A stretch of 64,000 bases of DNA from assembly GCF_964246085.1 (NCBI RefSeq), contig NZ_CAXTPD010000014.1, one strand, 5' to 3'. Both the position numbers and the translations under genes were made by a program. This document shows, in pieces, positions 17,043-25,281 of the stretch. The notes beneath the pieces are model-generated. The model saw nothing but the letters and a program-made list of their open reading frames with translations. It was not told the origin of the DNA and did no database searches. This DNA comes from Brotaphodocola sp003480315 (GTDB lineage: Bacteria; Bacillota; Clostridia; Lachnospirales; Lachnospiraceae). How positions within the stretch are numbered: position 1 is the first letter of the stretch; each line of letters begins with the position of its first letter.

Positions 17043-17987
17043 CTAGATCAGCGCCAGCGACTTCATTACATACAGCCAGAAGGTAAGCGAAAACGCGCTT
17101 CCCAATGTGGTAATTGCCACAATACTGGAGCTTAAAACACCACTGTGTCCCATATTCCTGGCCATAACGTAGCTGCTGACGGTAGTGCTGGAGCCCAGCA
17201 TGACCAGAATCGCGATCAGCTCTGCCTCGCGGAAGCCCAGAAGCACCGCCACCGGAAGAAAGAGCGTACACAGACCGATCAGCTTCATGAAGCTTGCCGC
17301 GAATGCCGGCCCCATGCCGGATTTCGCTTCGCTCCAGTTAAAGGCAGCGCCCATTGCCATCAGTCCGAGAGGTGTAGTCAGACCGCCGAGACTGGAGACC
17401 GTCTTAGAAAGGATGGTCGGCATGGGAAGCCGGAGAACTGACCACAGAGCGCCGGACAGAATGCCGAGAATGATCGGATTCGTGATAATCCCCTTTAATG
17501 TTTTTTTGATCAGTGCCGGGCTCATGCCATTCTGTCCAGGCTTTGTAAAGGAAAGGACAATCACCGCCATTACGTTGTAAAGCGGCACGCTTCCAATAAT
17601 CATCAGCGGTGCCATGCCGGAATTACCGTAGATGTTTGTGATAAACGCGATTCCCAGAATCGCGGCGCTGCTCCGGTATGCGCCCTGAATGAATTCCCCG
17701 CGCTGGGATTTATCTTTCAGCGCCATGGACATCAGAGTCACAAGGGAAATGCTCAGCAGTGTCACCACAAAGCAGAACGCCACAAATTTTCCGTTCCACG
17801 CCTGGGCAAAATCCTGCTTTGCCAGGTCTCCGAACAGCAGGACCGGCAGGGTTGCCTTAAACACAAACTGGTTCAGTCCATTGATCATATTTTCCTTCAA
17901 AAGCCCTGTTTTCCTGAAAAACACGCCCAGCACCATCATCAAAAAGATAGGAATCGTGGCATTCAGGCTGAATATCAGATTTTCCAT
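17043..17987 (-). CDS. AEC-family (auxin efflux carrier) transporter
   Basis: A 314-aa integral membrane protein with about ten hydrophobic segments in two inverted halves, as in the AEC family (PF03547). N-terminal PIFLMMVLGVFFRKTGLL and the later GLTTPLGLMAMGAAF and MLGSSTTVSSYVMARNMG are typical. In bacteria AEC carriers move malate, malonate or other carboxylates. It lies between the tartrate operon and the ATPase gene, on the same strand as both but separated from the tartrate genes by a strong terminator. A carboxylate substrate is plausible, not shown. Confidence 0.85.
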   Translation of the reverse strand: MENLIFSLNATIPIFLMMVLGVFFRKTGLLKENMINGLNQFVFKATLPVLLFGDLAKQDFAQAWNGKFVAFCFVVTLLSISLVTLMSMALKDKSQRGEFIQGAYRSSAAILGIAFITNIYGNSGMAPLMIIGSVPLYNVMAVIVLSFTKPGQNGMSPALIKKTLKGIITNPIILGILSGALWSVLRLPMPTILSKTVSSLGGLTTPLGLMAMGAAFNWSEAKSGMGPAFAASFMKLIGLCTLFLPVAVLLGFREAELIAILVMLGSSTTVSSYVMARNMGHSGVLSSSIVAITTLGSAFSLTFWLYVMKSLALI

Positions 17988-18125
17988 AGATGTCTACCTC
18001 TGTTTTTTCATAAATTACAAATTTCCGCAGTTTTTCTTTAGTGTCACCACTGTAATTTGCTGAGCTTTACTATACACTCATAAATCTGATTTTGTCAATT
18101 GACGGATACTATATTTCCTGTGAAA

Positions 18126-18168
18126 CAAAAAACCGGCACCGCAGGGATGGCAATCCCACGGTACCGGT
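18126..18168 (-). terminator. Terminator of the tartrate dehydratase operon
   Basis: A long GC-rich hairpin with arms 18132-18148 and 18153-18168 and a 4-base loop (two small bulges), followed on the minus strand by six T. It lies 60 bases past the ttdB stop. Confidence 0.88.
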
Positions 18169-18230
18169 AATTTCGGCAAAATTGGACATTACGTTTGGTT
18201 GGTTGAAATGAATTCTAAATTGGATAAAGC

Positions 18231-18857
18231 TTATTTAATGAAGCTTACGTGCTTACAGATCTCTTCGATCGCTTTTTCTTTTCTCTCGTTGAAGACTACC
18301 TTGTTCTCCTCAAACAGGTTGCGGCCTTCTGTGTCGATGGATACGATCAGCGGGCCGAACTCTTTGACACGGCAGTTCCACAGAGTCTCCGGCATACCCA
18401 GGTCTCTCCACTCAGCGCGGACAATCTCTTCTACCTCGGTAGCTGCTACAACAGCGTTTCCAGCCGGGAATACACAGTGGATTGCTTTGTAGTTCTTGCA
18501 GGCATACTCGGTGTTCGGGCCCATGCCGCCCTTACCGATGATGACCTTAACGCCGGTCTTCTCTACGAACTCTTTCTCGAATTTCTCCATACGCATGGAG
18601 GTGGTCGGTCCTACAGAAACCATCTCAAACTTATCATTCTCAAGCGGGCGGATGATCGGGCCTGCATGGAAGATTGCAGCGTCACGTACATCAACCGGCA
18701 GTTCACGGCCTCCCTCTACCAGGCGACGGTGTGCCACGTCACGGCAGGTAGTCATGCTTCCGTTTAAGTATACAATGTCACCAATGTGAATGTCTTTTAA
18801 ATCCTCCTCAGAAATCGGAGTAGTCAGAATTTTCTTTCCATCTTTCATTTCCAGCAT
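18231..18857 (-). CDS. ttdB: L(+)-tartrate dehydratase beta subunit
   Basis: A 208-aa beta subunit of a class I iron-sulphur hydro-lyase. It forms an alpha2beta2 enzyme with TtdA that dehydrates L-tartrate to oxaloacetate. ILTTPISEEDLKDIHIGD, FHAGPIIRP, MVSVGPTTSMRMEKFE, GKGGMGPNTEYACK, VFPAGNAVVAATEVEEI, and WNCRVKEFGPLIVSID match my memory of E. coli TtdB nearly residue for residue. The related fumarase beta subunit is the main alternative. Start and upstream stop share one base (TAATG), so the subunits are translated in a coupled way. Confidence 0.85.
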   Translation of the reverse strand: MLEMKDGKKILTTPISEEDLKDIHIGDIVYLNGSMTTCRDVAHRRLVEGGRELPVDVRDAAIFHAGPIIRPLENDKFEMVSVGPTTSMRMEKFEKEFVEKTGVKVIIGKGGMGPNTEYACKNYKAIHCVFPAGNAVVAATEVEEIVRAEWRDLGMPETLWNCRVKEFGPLIVSIDTEGRNLFEENKVVFNERKEKAIEEICKHVSFIK

Positions 18858-19759
18858 TATAAAGTCACCCCCGAATGTGTAGTAATGGTATAGTTCAGAT
18901 CCTTATCAAAGATAATGTGGCCGCGGCGATGAGACCAACATCCTACGTTTACGGCTACGCCGATGGTGGAAGGATGTCTTGCGGTGTTCTCGATATGTAC
19001 GCCCATAACGGAGTACTTACCGCCCATACCCTGCGGTCCAAGGCCAATCGCGTTGATGCCGTCTTCCAGAAGTTTCTCCATGGAAGCTGCGCGCTCGTTC
19101 TCGTTGTGGCTTCCCAGCGGACGCATCAGAGCTTTCTTGGAAAGCAGAGCTGCGGTCTCTACGGAAGTTGCGACACCAACACCAACTAAAAGCGGCGGGC
19201 ATGCGTTTAAGCCGTAGGAGGTCATAACATCCATAACGAAACGGGTAACACCCTCGTAACCTGCGCCTGGCATCAGGACCATTGCTTTACCCGGAAGGGT
19301 GCAGCCGCCGCCTGCCATGTAGGTGTAGATCTCGCACTTGTCGCTGTCCGGAACGATATCCCAGAATACAGTCGGGGTACCCTTACCTACGTTCTTGCCA
19401 GTGTTGTACTCATCGAAGGTCTCAACACTGTTGTGACGAAGCGGAGCCTCGAAGGTTGCCTTTACAACAGCCTCTTTTAACAGAGCCTCCAGCTCACCGA
19501 TTAACGGGAAGTTGGTACCGCATTTTACCCAGAACTGTAACACACCGGTATCCTGACAGCTTGGACGGTTCAAGGTCTTTGCTAATACCTGGTTCTTTTT
19601 CATGGTCTCATAGATTACTTTGGACAGCGGGCTGTCCTCCTTCTCTGCCAGTTCGTCTAACTTGGCAATGATGTCATCCGGCAGCACTTTACCGATATGG
19701 GATACGAAGTTCGCCATATAAGTAGTAAGCTGCTCAACCTGTTTCTCTTTGCTGCTCAT
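18857..19759 (-). CDS. ttdA: L(+)-tartrate dehydratase alpha subunit
   Basis: A 300-aa alpha subunit holding the [4Fe-4S] cluster of the tartrate/fumarate hydratase family. Likely cluster cysteines are in RPSCQDTG near 68, LNACPPLLVG near 189 and VGCWSHRRG near 278. APLRHNSVETFDEYNTGKN and YMAGGGCTLPGKAMVLMP agree with E. coli TtdA. It is preceded by the anion transporter gene on the same strand. The whole set, with a divergent LysR, resembles ttdR-ttdA-ttdB-ttdT, except that the transporter comes first. Such enzymes are oxygen sensitive, which fits an anaerobe. Confidence 0.87.
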   Translation of the reverse strand: MSSKEKQVEQLTTYMANFVSHIGKVLPDDIIAKLDELAEKEDSPLSKVIYETMKKNQVLAKTLNRPSCQDTGVLQFWVKCGTNFPLIGELEALLKEAVVKATFEAPLRHNSVETFDEYNTGKNVGKGTPTVFWDIVPDSDKCEIYTYMAGGGCTLPGKAMVLMPGAGYEGVTRFVMDVMTSYGLNACPPLLVGVGVATSVETAALLSKKALMRPLGSHNENERAASMEKLLEDGINAIGLGPQGMGGKYSVMGVHIENTARHPSTIGVAVNVGCWSHRRGHIIFDKDLNYTITTHSGVTL

Positions 19760-19833
19760 CGTTTCAATCTCCTTTCTTGATAAAGCGTAAATTCATGTGA
19801 ATAAATGTGTTTGTGATTTATGACAATTCCGTT

Positions 19834-21102
19834 TTACGGGAAGAACGGAAATGCAATCGGTAAAATGATCATGCTGACGATCGTTGCGATCACGATCAGC
19901 GGAAGACCGGATTTGACATAATCCATAAAGGTATATCCGCCAGCACCTACTACCATGGTGTTTGCAGGCATTCCGATCGGTGTTGCGTAAGCACAGGAAC
20001 CGCCGATGACGCATGCCATCAGGACTGCTCTCGGATCAGCACCCATGCCCTGGGCGATGGAGAGACAGATTGGAACCATCAGTGCCGTGGTTGCCGTATT
20101 GGACATGAAGTTTGTCATGATACAGCAGAGGATAAATACCACAAAGGTCAGTACATACGGAGAAGGATTCTCTCCCAGTGCGCCCATCACGGTTTCCGCG
20201 ATCATGGCACCTGCTCCTGTCTGGGATAATGCGGATGCCAGGGATAAGGTACCGCCAAACAGGAAGATGGTCTTTAAGTCGATAGATTTCAGTGCGTCCT
20301 TCTCAGAGATTACTCCGGTGACGATCAGGGCCAGTGCGCCCACACATCCGGAGATGCACAGCTTAATGCCAATCTTCTTCTCGAAGATCATGGCCAGCAG
20401 GGTCAGCACCAGGATCACCAGGGATAAGGTCTGCTTCCATTTCGGTACATCATCAAAGTTCTTGGTCGTATCAAAAGCTCCGCCATCCCCGCTTACCTTC
20501 TTATTCGGAAGGAACCGGTAACCGACTGTTGCATAGAAAAGGATTCCGCAGATCAGGATTGGCATACCAGCGATGGCATACTCAAAAAATCCGAAGCTTA
20601 AATTCATCTCCTCCAGAGCACTTTGGGCAATCAGGTTGCCCGGCGCCCCGATCAGGGATAAGTTTCCGCCCATCGCTGCCGCGAATACCAGAGGCATCAG
20701 CAGTCTGGAACGGGAATACCCGGATTTTGCCGCGATTCCGATCACGACCGGAATCAGTACTGCGGCAGTTCCTGTATTGGAAAGGACTCCGCTCATCAGT
20801 CCGACGATCACCATGATGGCGATGATCAGCATGCGTTCCGTCTTTGCGAACTTTGTTACGATTCCACCGATTTTGTTTGCCATACCGGTTTCGAAGAACG
20901 CGCCTCCGACGATAAACATTGCAACGAACAAAATAACGTTGCTGTCGATGAATCCGGCAAATGCCGTCTTAACATCTAAAACCCCAGTCACGACCAATCC
21001 ACAGCAGACGATCATGGATGTCACTCCCAGCGGTATCTTTTCGAATACGAACATGACTACCGCGAAGAGCAGGAATAATAATGTGATTGTTGTTGGATTC
21101 AT
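19834..21102 (-). CDS. SLC13/DASS-type anion transporter, probable tartrate carrier
   Basis: A 422-aa polytopic membrane protein of the SLC13 (DASS/CitT) and ion-transporter superfamily, with about eleven hydrophobic segments. Signature loops are VLSNTGTAAVLIPVVIGIA near residue 110 and NFMSNTATTALMVPICLSIA near 335, the paired SNT motifs that bind Na+ and carboxylate in this family. As the first gene of the tartrate operon it probably brings in L-tartrate, perhaps in exchange for succinate as E. coli TtdT does. The substrate is inferred from neighbours. Confidence 0.86.
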   Translation of the reverse strand: MNPTTITLLFLLFAVVMFVFEKIPLGVTSMIVCCGLVVTGVLDVKTAFAGFIDSNVILFVAMFIVGGAFFETGMANKIGGIVTKFAKTERMLIIAIMVIVGLMSGVLSNTGTAAVLIPVVIGIAAKSGYSRSRLLMPLVFAAAMGGNLSLIGAPGNLIAQSALEEMNLSFGFFEYAIAGMPILICGILFYATVGYRFLPNKKVSGDGGAFDTTKNFDDVPKWKQTLSLVILVLTLLAMIFEKKIGIKLCISGCVGALALIVTGVISEKDALKSIDLKTIFLFGGTLSLASALSQTGAGAMIAETVMGALGENPSPYVLTFVVFILCCIMTNFMSNTATTALMVPICLSIAQGMGADPRAVLMACVIGGSCAYATPIGMPANTMVVGAGGYTFMDYVKSGLPLIVIATIVSMIILPIAFPFFP

Positions 21103-21198
21103 TTTTACCTCCCATACTCCTAAAGTTATTGGCTGATTCTGATTCTCATCTGAAACATAAGAGTAATAAGGCGGCCGTGTTTATTACCTGTTGTTTAT

Positions 21199-21251
21199 GG
21201 TATCATTATATCGGTTGTATCTGTGCTTGTACATTTACTAAAAATGATACC
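21199..21251. promoter_or_regulatory. Divergent tartrate promoter region with inverted repeat
   Basis: GGTATCATT (21199-21207) and its exact complement AATGATACC (21243-21251) face each other over 35 bases. Between and across them lies a minus-strand promoter with -10 TATAAT beside the first arm and -35-like TGTACA 17 bases away. The repeat is placed as expected for the LysR regulator encoded divergently at 21397. A plus-strand TATAAT at 21311-21316 may serve the regulator itself. Confidence 0.6.
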
Positions 21252-21396
21252 CCTATAAAAAAAGGTTAAAGCTTTCTTTTGTTTTTCGGCACAATTTTCC
21301 AATTTCATGGTATAATTTTAGGCAATGAACCCGGCTTTTTCGTAAATTTTTTCCAATAAGCCGGTAAAATCCGCAAAAACAAGGAGAGGGCGCTTT

Positions 21397-22266
21397 ATGA
21401 AAATTGTCCAATTAGAATACTTCTGCATGGTCAGCCAGTACCACAGTATTACCCAGGCTGCCCAGAAACTCTACGTCACACAACCCGCAATTTCCAACGC
21501 CATCAAGGAACTGGAGAAGGAATTTTCTGTAAATCTTTTCGTCCGTTCCAAAAATCATCTGACTCTGACCACCGAAGGCGAGCTGTTCTACCAGAAAGCC
21601 AGAGAACTTCTGGCCTCCATCAAACAGACCACCCAGCAGTTTTACGATCTGGGCAAGCAGATTCCTCCCATCCGCATCGGCATCCCGCCGCTGTTAAGCA
21701 CGATTTTTTTTCCGGATCTCGTCCTGGAATTTAACAAGCTGTACCCGGAGGTCCCGGTGGAGCTTTTTGAATACGGATCCATCCGTGCCGCTTCCCTGGT
21801 ACAGGATGAGACTCTGGATCTGGCTCTGGTCAATATGCATTTTTACGACATCGACAAGATGAACTCGTTCCGCCTCCAGACAGAACACCTGGTGTTCTGT
21901 GTTTCCAGGACACATCATCTGGCGAAGGAAAAAGAAATTTCCATAGAAATGTTAAAAGATGAGCCCATCATCATGTACAATACGGACTCCGTGCAGAATA
22001 CAACCCTGAATTCCCGCTTTGAGAATGCCGGCATCACCCCAAATATCATCATGCACGCAAGCCAGCTCTATACCATTGAACAGTTTCTGCAGAATGGAAA
22101 CTGCGGTGCTGTGCTCTACTCCTCTCTTGTGAAGAACATGAACGGAGTCAAAGGCATTCCGATCACGCCGGTGATCCAGCAGGAAGTGGGAATCGTGTGG
22201 AAAAAGGGAAAATATATGAACGGAAGTGTGGAAAAATGGATTGATTTTATCCAGAATAAGTGGTAA
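21397..22266 (+). CDS. LysR-family regulator of the tartrate genes
   Basis: A 289-aa LysR protein. The winged helix-turn-helix spans residues 1-60 (QLEYFCMVSQYHSITQAAQK, YVTQPAISNAIKELEKEF), followed by a linker and a periplasmic-binding-like effector domain (PIRIGIPPLLSTIFFPDLVLEF). It is transcribed divergently from the tartrate transporter, the usual place for a LysR activator, and so is the likely counterpart of TtdR. The ribosome site AAGGAGAGGG precedes the ATG. Confidence 0.88.
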   Translation: MKIVQLEYFCMVSQYHSITQAAQKLYVTQPAISNAIKELEKEFSVNLFVRSKNHLTLTTEGELFYQKARELLASIKQTTQQFYDLGKQIPPIRIGIPPLLSTIFFPDLVLEFNKLYPEVPVELFEYGSIRAASLVQDETLDLALVNMHFYDIDKMNSFRLQTEHLVFCVSRTHHLAKEKEISIEMLKDEPIIMYNTDSVQNTTLNSRFENAGITPNIIMHASQLYTIEQFLQNGNCGAVLYSSLVKNMNGVKGIPITPVIQQEVGIVWKKGKYMNGSVEKWIDFIQNKW

Positions 22267-22293
22267 AACATGAAACGGAAAGAAGGGATGCTC

Positions 22294-23106
22294 ATGAACC
22301 GAAAGCACGGACATCAAATGTCTGACTCACTGATCATCATGATTCTGCTGAATCTGTCCGGCGGAACCCAGGATGCCTGTTCTTACTTTTTACGCGACCA
22401 TGTTTTTGCAAACGCACAGACCGGAAATATTGTTCTGATGGGCTGCTATCTGATCTCAGAGGACTTGCGTGATTCCATCCGGTATTTTCTCCCGGTATTC
22501 TGTTTTGCGCTTGGCGTTCTTACTGCCTGCTTTATTCGCAGCAAATGCCGCCACACCGGAAAGATCCACTGGCGTCATCTGGTTCTGGTCATGGAAATCC
22601 TGCTGCTCTTTGTGGTCGGTTTTCTGCCGCCACAGGTAAACTGGCTGGCAAACGCGCTTACCTCCTTTGCCTGTGCCATGCAGGTGCAGTCCTTCCGCAC
22701 GGTCAGCGGCAGCGCCTATGCCAGCACCATGTGTATCGGCAATCTGCGAAGTGGTATGGATCATCTCTACCGGTTTATAACCGGAAAAAAGAAAGAAGAA
22801 GGAAAAACCGCAGCCATCTATCTGACTGCTATCACCTCCTTTGCCATTGGCGCAGCCTGCGGCGGTCACCTGACCACGTATTTTTCCTACCGCACCATAT
22901 GGATTTCCTGCGGAATTCTGATTCTCTGCTTCCTTCTGATGCTAATTGAGGAGGAGGAAGATCTGGAAGTTCTGGAAAAGAAAGAACGGAAAGAACTTCA
23001 GGCAGAAAAGAATCTGGTAAAAAAAGAACAAGAAAAGCTTCAGGAGGAAAAACTTCTGATGAAAGAAACCGAAAACGAATTTCAGCAAAAAATTTCCAAA
23101 GGATAA
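22294..23106 (+). CDS. DUF1275 (YoaK-type) membrane protein with charged C-terminal helix
   Basis: A 270-aa membrane protein with about six hydrophobic segments. NLSGGTQDACSYFLRDHVFANAQTGNIVLMG near the start and RTVSGSAYASTMCIGNLRSGMDHL near residue 135 are the DUF1275 signatures (written here in part). The last 50 residues are a highly charged, probably coiled-coil tail rich in Glu and Lys. I chose the ATG at 22294 with AGAAGG 7 bases upstream; two earlier in-frame ATGs are weaker. It follows the LysR gene by 27 bases. No function is established for the family, so none is given. Confidence 0.8.
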   Translation: MNRKHGHQMSDSLIIMILLNLSGGTQDACSYFLRDHVFANAQTGNIVLMGCYLISEDLRDSIRYFLPVFCFALGVLTACFIRSKCRHTGKIHWRHLVLVMEILLLFVVGFLPPQVNWLANALTSFACAMQVQSFRTVSGSAYASTMCIGNLRSGMDHLYRFITGKKKEEGKTAAIYLTAITSFAIGAACGGHLTTYFSYRTIWISCGILILCFLLMLIEEEEDLEVLEKKERKELQAEKNLVKKEQEKLQEEKLLMKETENEFQQKISKG

Positions 23107-23125
23107 GCACTGAAATTTTCAAAAC

Positions 23126-23157
23126 AAGAAGGACCACTGTACACAGCGGCCCTTCTT
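23126..23157. terminator. Bidirectional terminator between DUF1275 gene and rubrerythrin
   Basis: AAGAAGG at 23126-23132 pairs with CCTTCTT at 23151-23157, and inner CC/GG and CTGT/ACAG pairs close the hairpin. It lies between two convergent genes and can serve both. Confidence 0.75.
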
Positions 23158-23173
23158 ATTTGTTATCTCTTAT

Positions 23174-23716
23174 TTAGCCAAAATATCTCTTTAACAGACC
23201 CTCAAATGCACGGCCATGTCTTGCCTCGTCTTTTGCCATCTCATGAACAGTGTCATGGATCGCGTCAAGGTTTGCAGCTTTCGCACGCTTAGCCAGGTCA
23301 AACTTGCCCTCGGTTGCGCCGTGCTCTGCAGCTACTCTCATCTCCAGGTTTTTCTTGGTGGAATCAGTTACGACCTCACCTAACAGCTCTGCAAACTTTG
23401 CAGCGTGCTCCGCTTCCTCAAATGCTGCCTTCTCCCAGTAGAGTCCGATCTCCGGATAGCCTTCTCTGTGAGCAACTCTTGCCATAGCCAGATACATACC
23501 AACCTCAGAGCACTCACCCTCGAAGTTTGCGCGAAGGTCTGCCAGAATATCCTCGCTTACACCCTGTGCAACACCAACAACATGCTCAGCAGCCCAGGTC
23601 ATCTCGCCCTCCTGCTCTTTGAACTTGGAAGCCGGTGCCTTACATACCGGACAAACCTCCGGAGCAGCCTCACCCTCATAAACATAACCGCATACAGTAC
23701 AAACCCATTTCTTCAT
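23174..23716 (-). CDS. Reverse rubrerythrin
   Basis: A 180-aa peroxide-reducing protein of anaerobes. Residues 1-40 form the rubredoxin iron site with two CxxC pairs (CTVCGY and CPVCKAP). Residues about 45-178 form the diiron four-helix domain with Glu and His ligands (ANFEGECSEVGMYLAMARVA, FEEAEHAAKF, EMRVAAEHG, KDEARHGRAFEG). The rubredoxin-first order defines the reverse type common in clostridia, which reduces hydrogen peroxide and, in some species, oxygen using NADH through partner proteins. Its promoter carries a palindromic operator, so peroxide- or metal-responsive control is likely. Confidence 0.94.
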   Translation of the reverse strand: MKKWVCTVCGYVYEGEAAPEVCPVCKAPASKFKEQEGEMTWAAEHVVGVAQGVSEDILADLRANFEGECSEVGMYLAMARVAHREGYPEIGLYWEKAAFEEAEHAAKFAELLGEVVTDSTKKNLEMRVAAEHGATEGKFDLAKRAKAANLDAIHDTVHEMAKDEARHGRAFEGLLKRYFG

Positions 23717-23770
23717 AACTCAGATCTCCTTTTCTTATTTGATGTGTGATATTCTAACTTGTTGTTCTTG

Positions 23771-23827
23771 ATTAATATTAGTAATTGTTACTGATATTAA
23801 TATAGCAGATGTTTCTCATTTCGTCAA
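23771..23827 (-). promoter_or_regulatory. Rubrerythrin promoter with palindromic operator
   Basis: On the minus strand TTGACG (23822-23827) and TATATT (23799-23804) are 17 bases apart. Overlapping the -10 and start site is a 31-bp palindrome: arms 23771-23784 and 23788-23801 (ATTAATATTAGTAA and its complement with one mismatch) around TTG. The AT-rich symmetric site resembles Fur/PerR-family boxes, and clostridial rubrerythrins are known PerR targets; the identity of the repressor here is inferred. Confidence 0.75.
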
Positions 23828-23889
23828 CTCTTTTTTTCAATTTTATAAAAATATTGAGACGGACCCTTTCGTGCTATTCCCTTAAATTG

Positions 23890-25092
23890 TTATTTTGCAT
23901 GAAATACGTAGCGGTCCAACCGTTCGAATGCCTCCTGCACCCGGCTGAATGGCAGCGCCAGATTCATGCGGATATGGCACGGACCATGGAAGGGTCTGCC
24001 GTCCTGCCAGATGACTCCGACCTCCACACCGGCTCTCTGCAGCTCATCGATCATCTTCCCATGCTTCTCACACCACTTTGTGCAGTCCAGAAACAGCATG
24101 TAGGTTCCTTCCGGCTTTGATACCTCGATACCTTCAAAATGATCCTGAATATATCTGCAGGCAAACTCTACATTGCCGGTCAGCACCTGGCGCAGCTCAT
24201 CCAGCCACTCATAGCCCTCCGGTTTGTACGCTCCAACCAGCGCGTGCATGGAAAGCACATTCATCGCATTATAATGAGATAAGGAAGACTCTTTCAGAAC
24301 GCGCTCCCTCAACCAGGTGTTGTAAATAATATGGTAGCTTCCCACAAGTCCTGCCAGGTTGAAGGTTTTGGATGGCGCGTACATAGCCACCGTGCGGTTT
24401 CTGGCATCCTCACTCACAGACTGAGTTGGAATGTGTTTGTGTCCTTCCAGAATCAGATCAGACCAGATCTCATCTGAGATTACAAAGACATCATACTTTT
24501 TATAAAGCTCCATGGCCTTCTCAATCTCCCAGCGCTCCCACACGCGGCCACATGGATTGTGCGGAGAACAGAACACGGCTGCATGAATGCGGTTTTTCAC
24601 GATTTTCTTCTCCATATCCTCAAAATCCATGCGCCAGACACCGTTTTCATCCTTTACCAGCGGAGAATGTACAATATGATATCCGTTGTTTTCCAGACTC
24701 ATGGTAAAGCCGATATAAGTCGGGGAATGAAGCAGTACGTTGTCCCCTTTGGAACACATCACATTCAGGGCGCTGATCACACCGCCCAGCACGCCATTTT
24801 CATAGCCGATGTGCTCCGGCTTGAGTCCGGTCACACCGTTGCGCTTCTCCTGCCACCGGATAATGGAAGCATAATATTCTTCCGATGGATCAAAATATCC
24901 ATAGGCCGGATGCTGCACACGCTCCATCATGGCCTCCACAACCGTTGGTACGGTCGGGAAATTCATGTCAGCTACCCACATCGGGATCCGGTCAAAGCCT
25001 TCCTTCACCTGTGCGCCCGGAATCGGAATGTGCTCTGCTGCAATCGCATCTTTTCCGTTGCGATCCAGAATCGAAGTAAAATCGTATTTCAT
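23890..25092 (-). CDS. MalY/PatB-family PLP-dependent C-S lyase (cystathionine beta-lyase)
   Basis: A 400-aa fold-type I aminotransferase-like enzyme. The PLP lysine is in APSKTFNLAGLVGSY near residue 230; CSPHNPCGRVW and VISDEIWSDL provide the ring-stacking Asn and Asp contacts; IRMNLALPFS carries the carboxylate-binding Arg. MWVADMNFPT near the N-terminus is typical of the MalY/PatB group, which cleaves cystathionine or cysteine to pyruvate, ammonia and a thiol. I preferred the ATG at 25092 with AAAGGTGA upstream over one nine codons earlier. Activity as an aminotransferase is the alternative. Confidence 0.88.
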   Translation of the reverse strand: MKYDFTSILDRNGKDAIAAEHIPIPGAQVKEGFDRIPMWVADMNFPTVPTVVEAMMERVQHPAYGYFDPSEEYYASIIRWQEKRNGVTGLKPEHIGYENGVLGGVISALNVMCSKGDNVLLHSPTYIGFTMSLENNGYHIVHSPLVKDENGVWRMDFEDMEKKIVKNRIHAAVFCSPHNPCGRVWERWEIEKAMELYKKYDVFVISDEIWSDLILEGHKHIPTQSVSEDARNRTVAMYAPSKTFNLAGLVGSYHIIYNTWLRERVLKESSLSHYNAMNVLSMHALVGAYKPEGYEWLDELRQVLTGNVEFACRYIQDHFEGIEVSKPEGTYMLFLDCTKWCEKHGKMIDELQRAGVEVGVIWQDGRPFHGPCHIRMNLALPFSRVQEAFERLDRYVFHAK

Positions 25093-25180
25093 AATCACCT
25101 TTTTTCCTTTCGTCAGCATTTTAAATCTATTCTCATCTTACCGCGTTTTCGGTCTATCTTCAATATTTTACATGCGCAAC

Positions 25181-25234
25181 ACAAAAAGGCTTCCAAATCC
25201 AGGCACTTACTCTGTGATTCGGAAGCCTTTTGTG
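25181..25234. other. Long hairpin in a divergent intergenic region
   Basis: AAAAGGCTTCC (25184-25194) pairs perfectly with GGAAGCCTTTT (25221-25231), and inner AATC/GATT and CAG/CTG pairs extend the stem after one mismatch. Runs of A on the left and T on the right make it look like a terminator in either direction. Yet the flanking genes, malY and the MBL-fold gene, point away from it. It may be a leader attenuator, an operator, or the terminator of a lost gene. Confidence 0.6.
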
Positions 25235-25281
25235 CTATGATGGACATACTATGAATGAAAAGAAAGTGAGGGACTCCCGTT

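Noticed and set aside
18231..19759. Class I fumarase subunits
   Set aside because: Closer agreement of long stretches with remembered E. coli TtdA and TtdB, plus the transporter and LysR context, favours tartrate dehydratase; fumarase remains a lower-ranked alternative.
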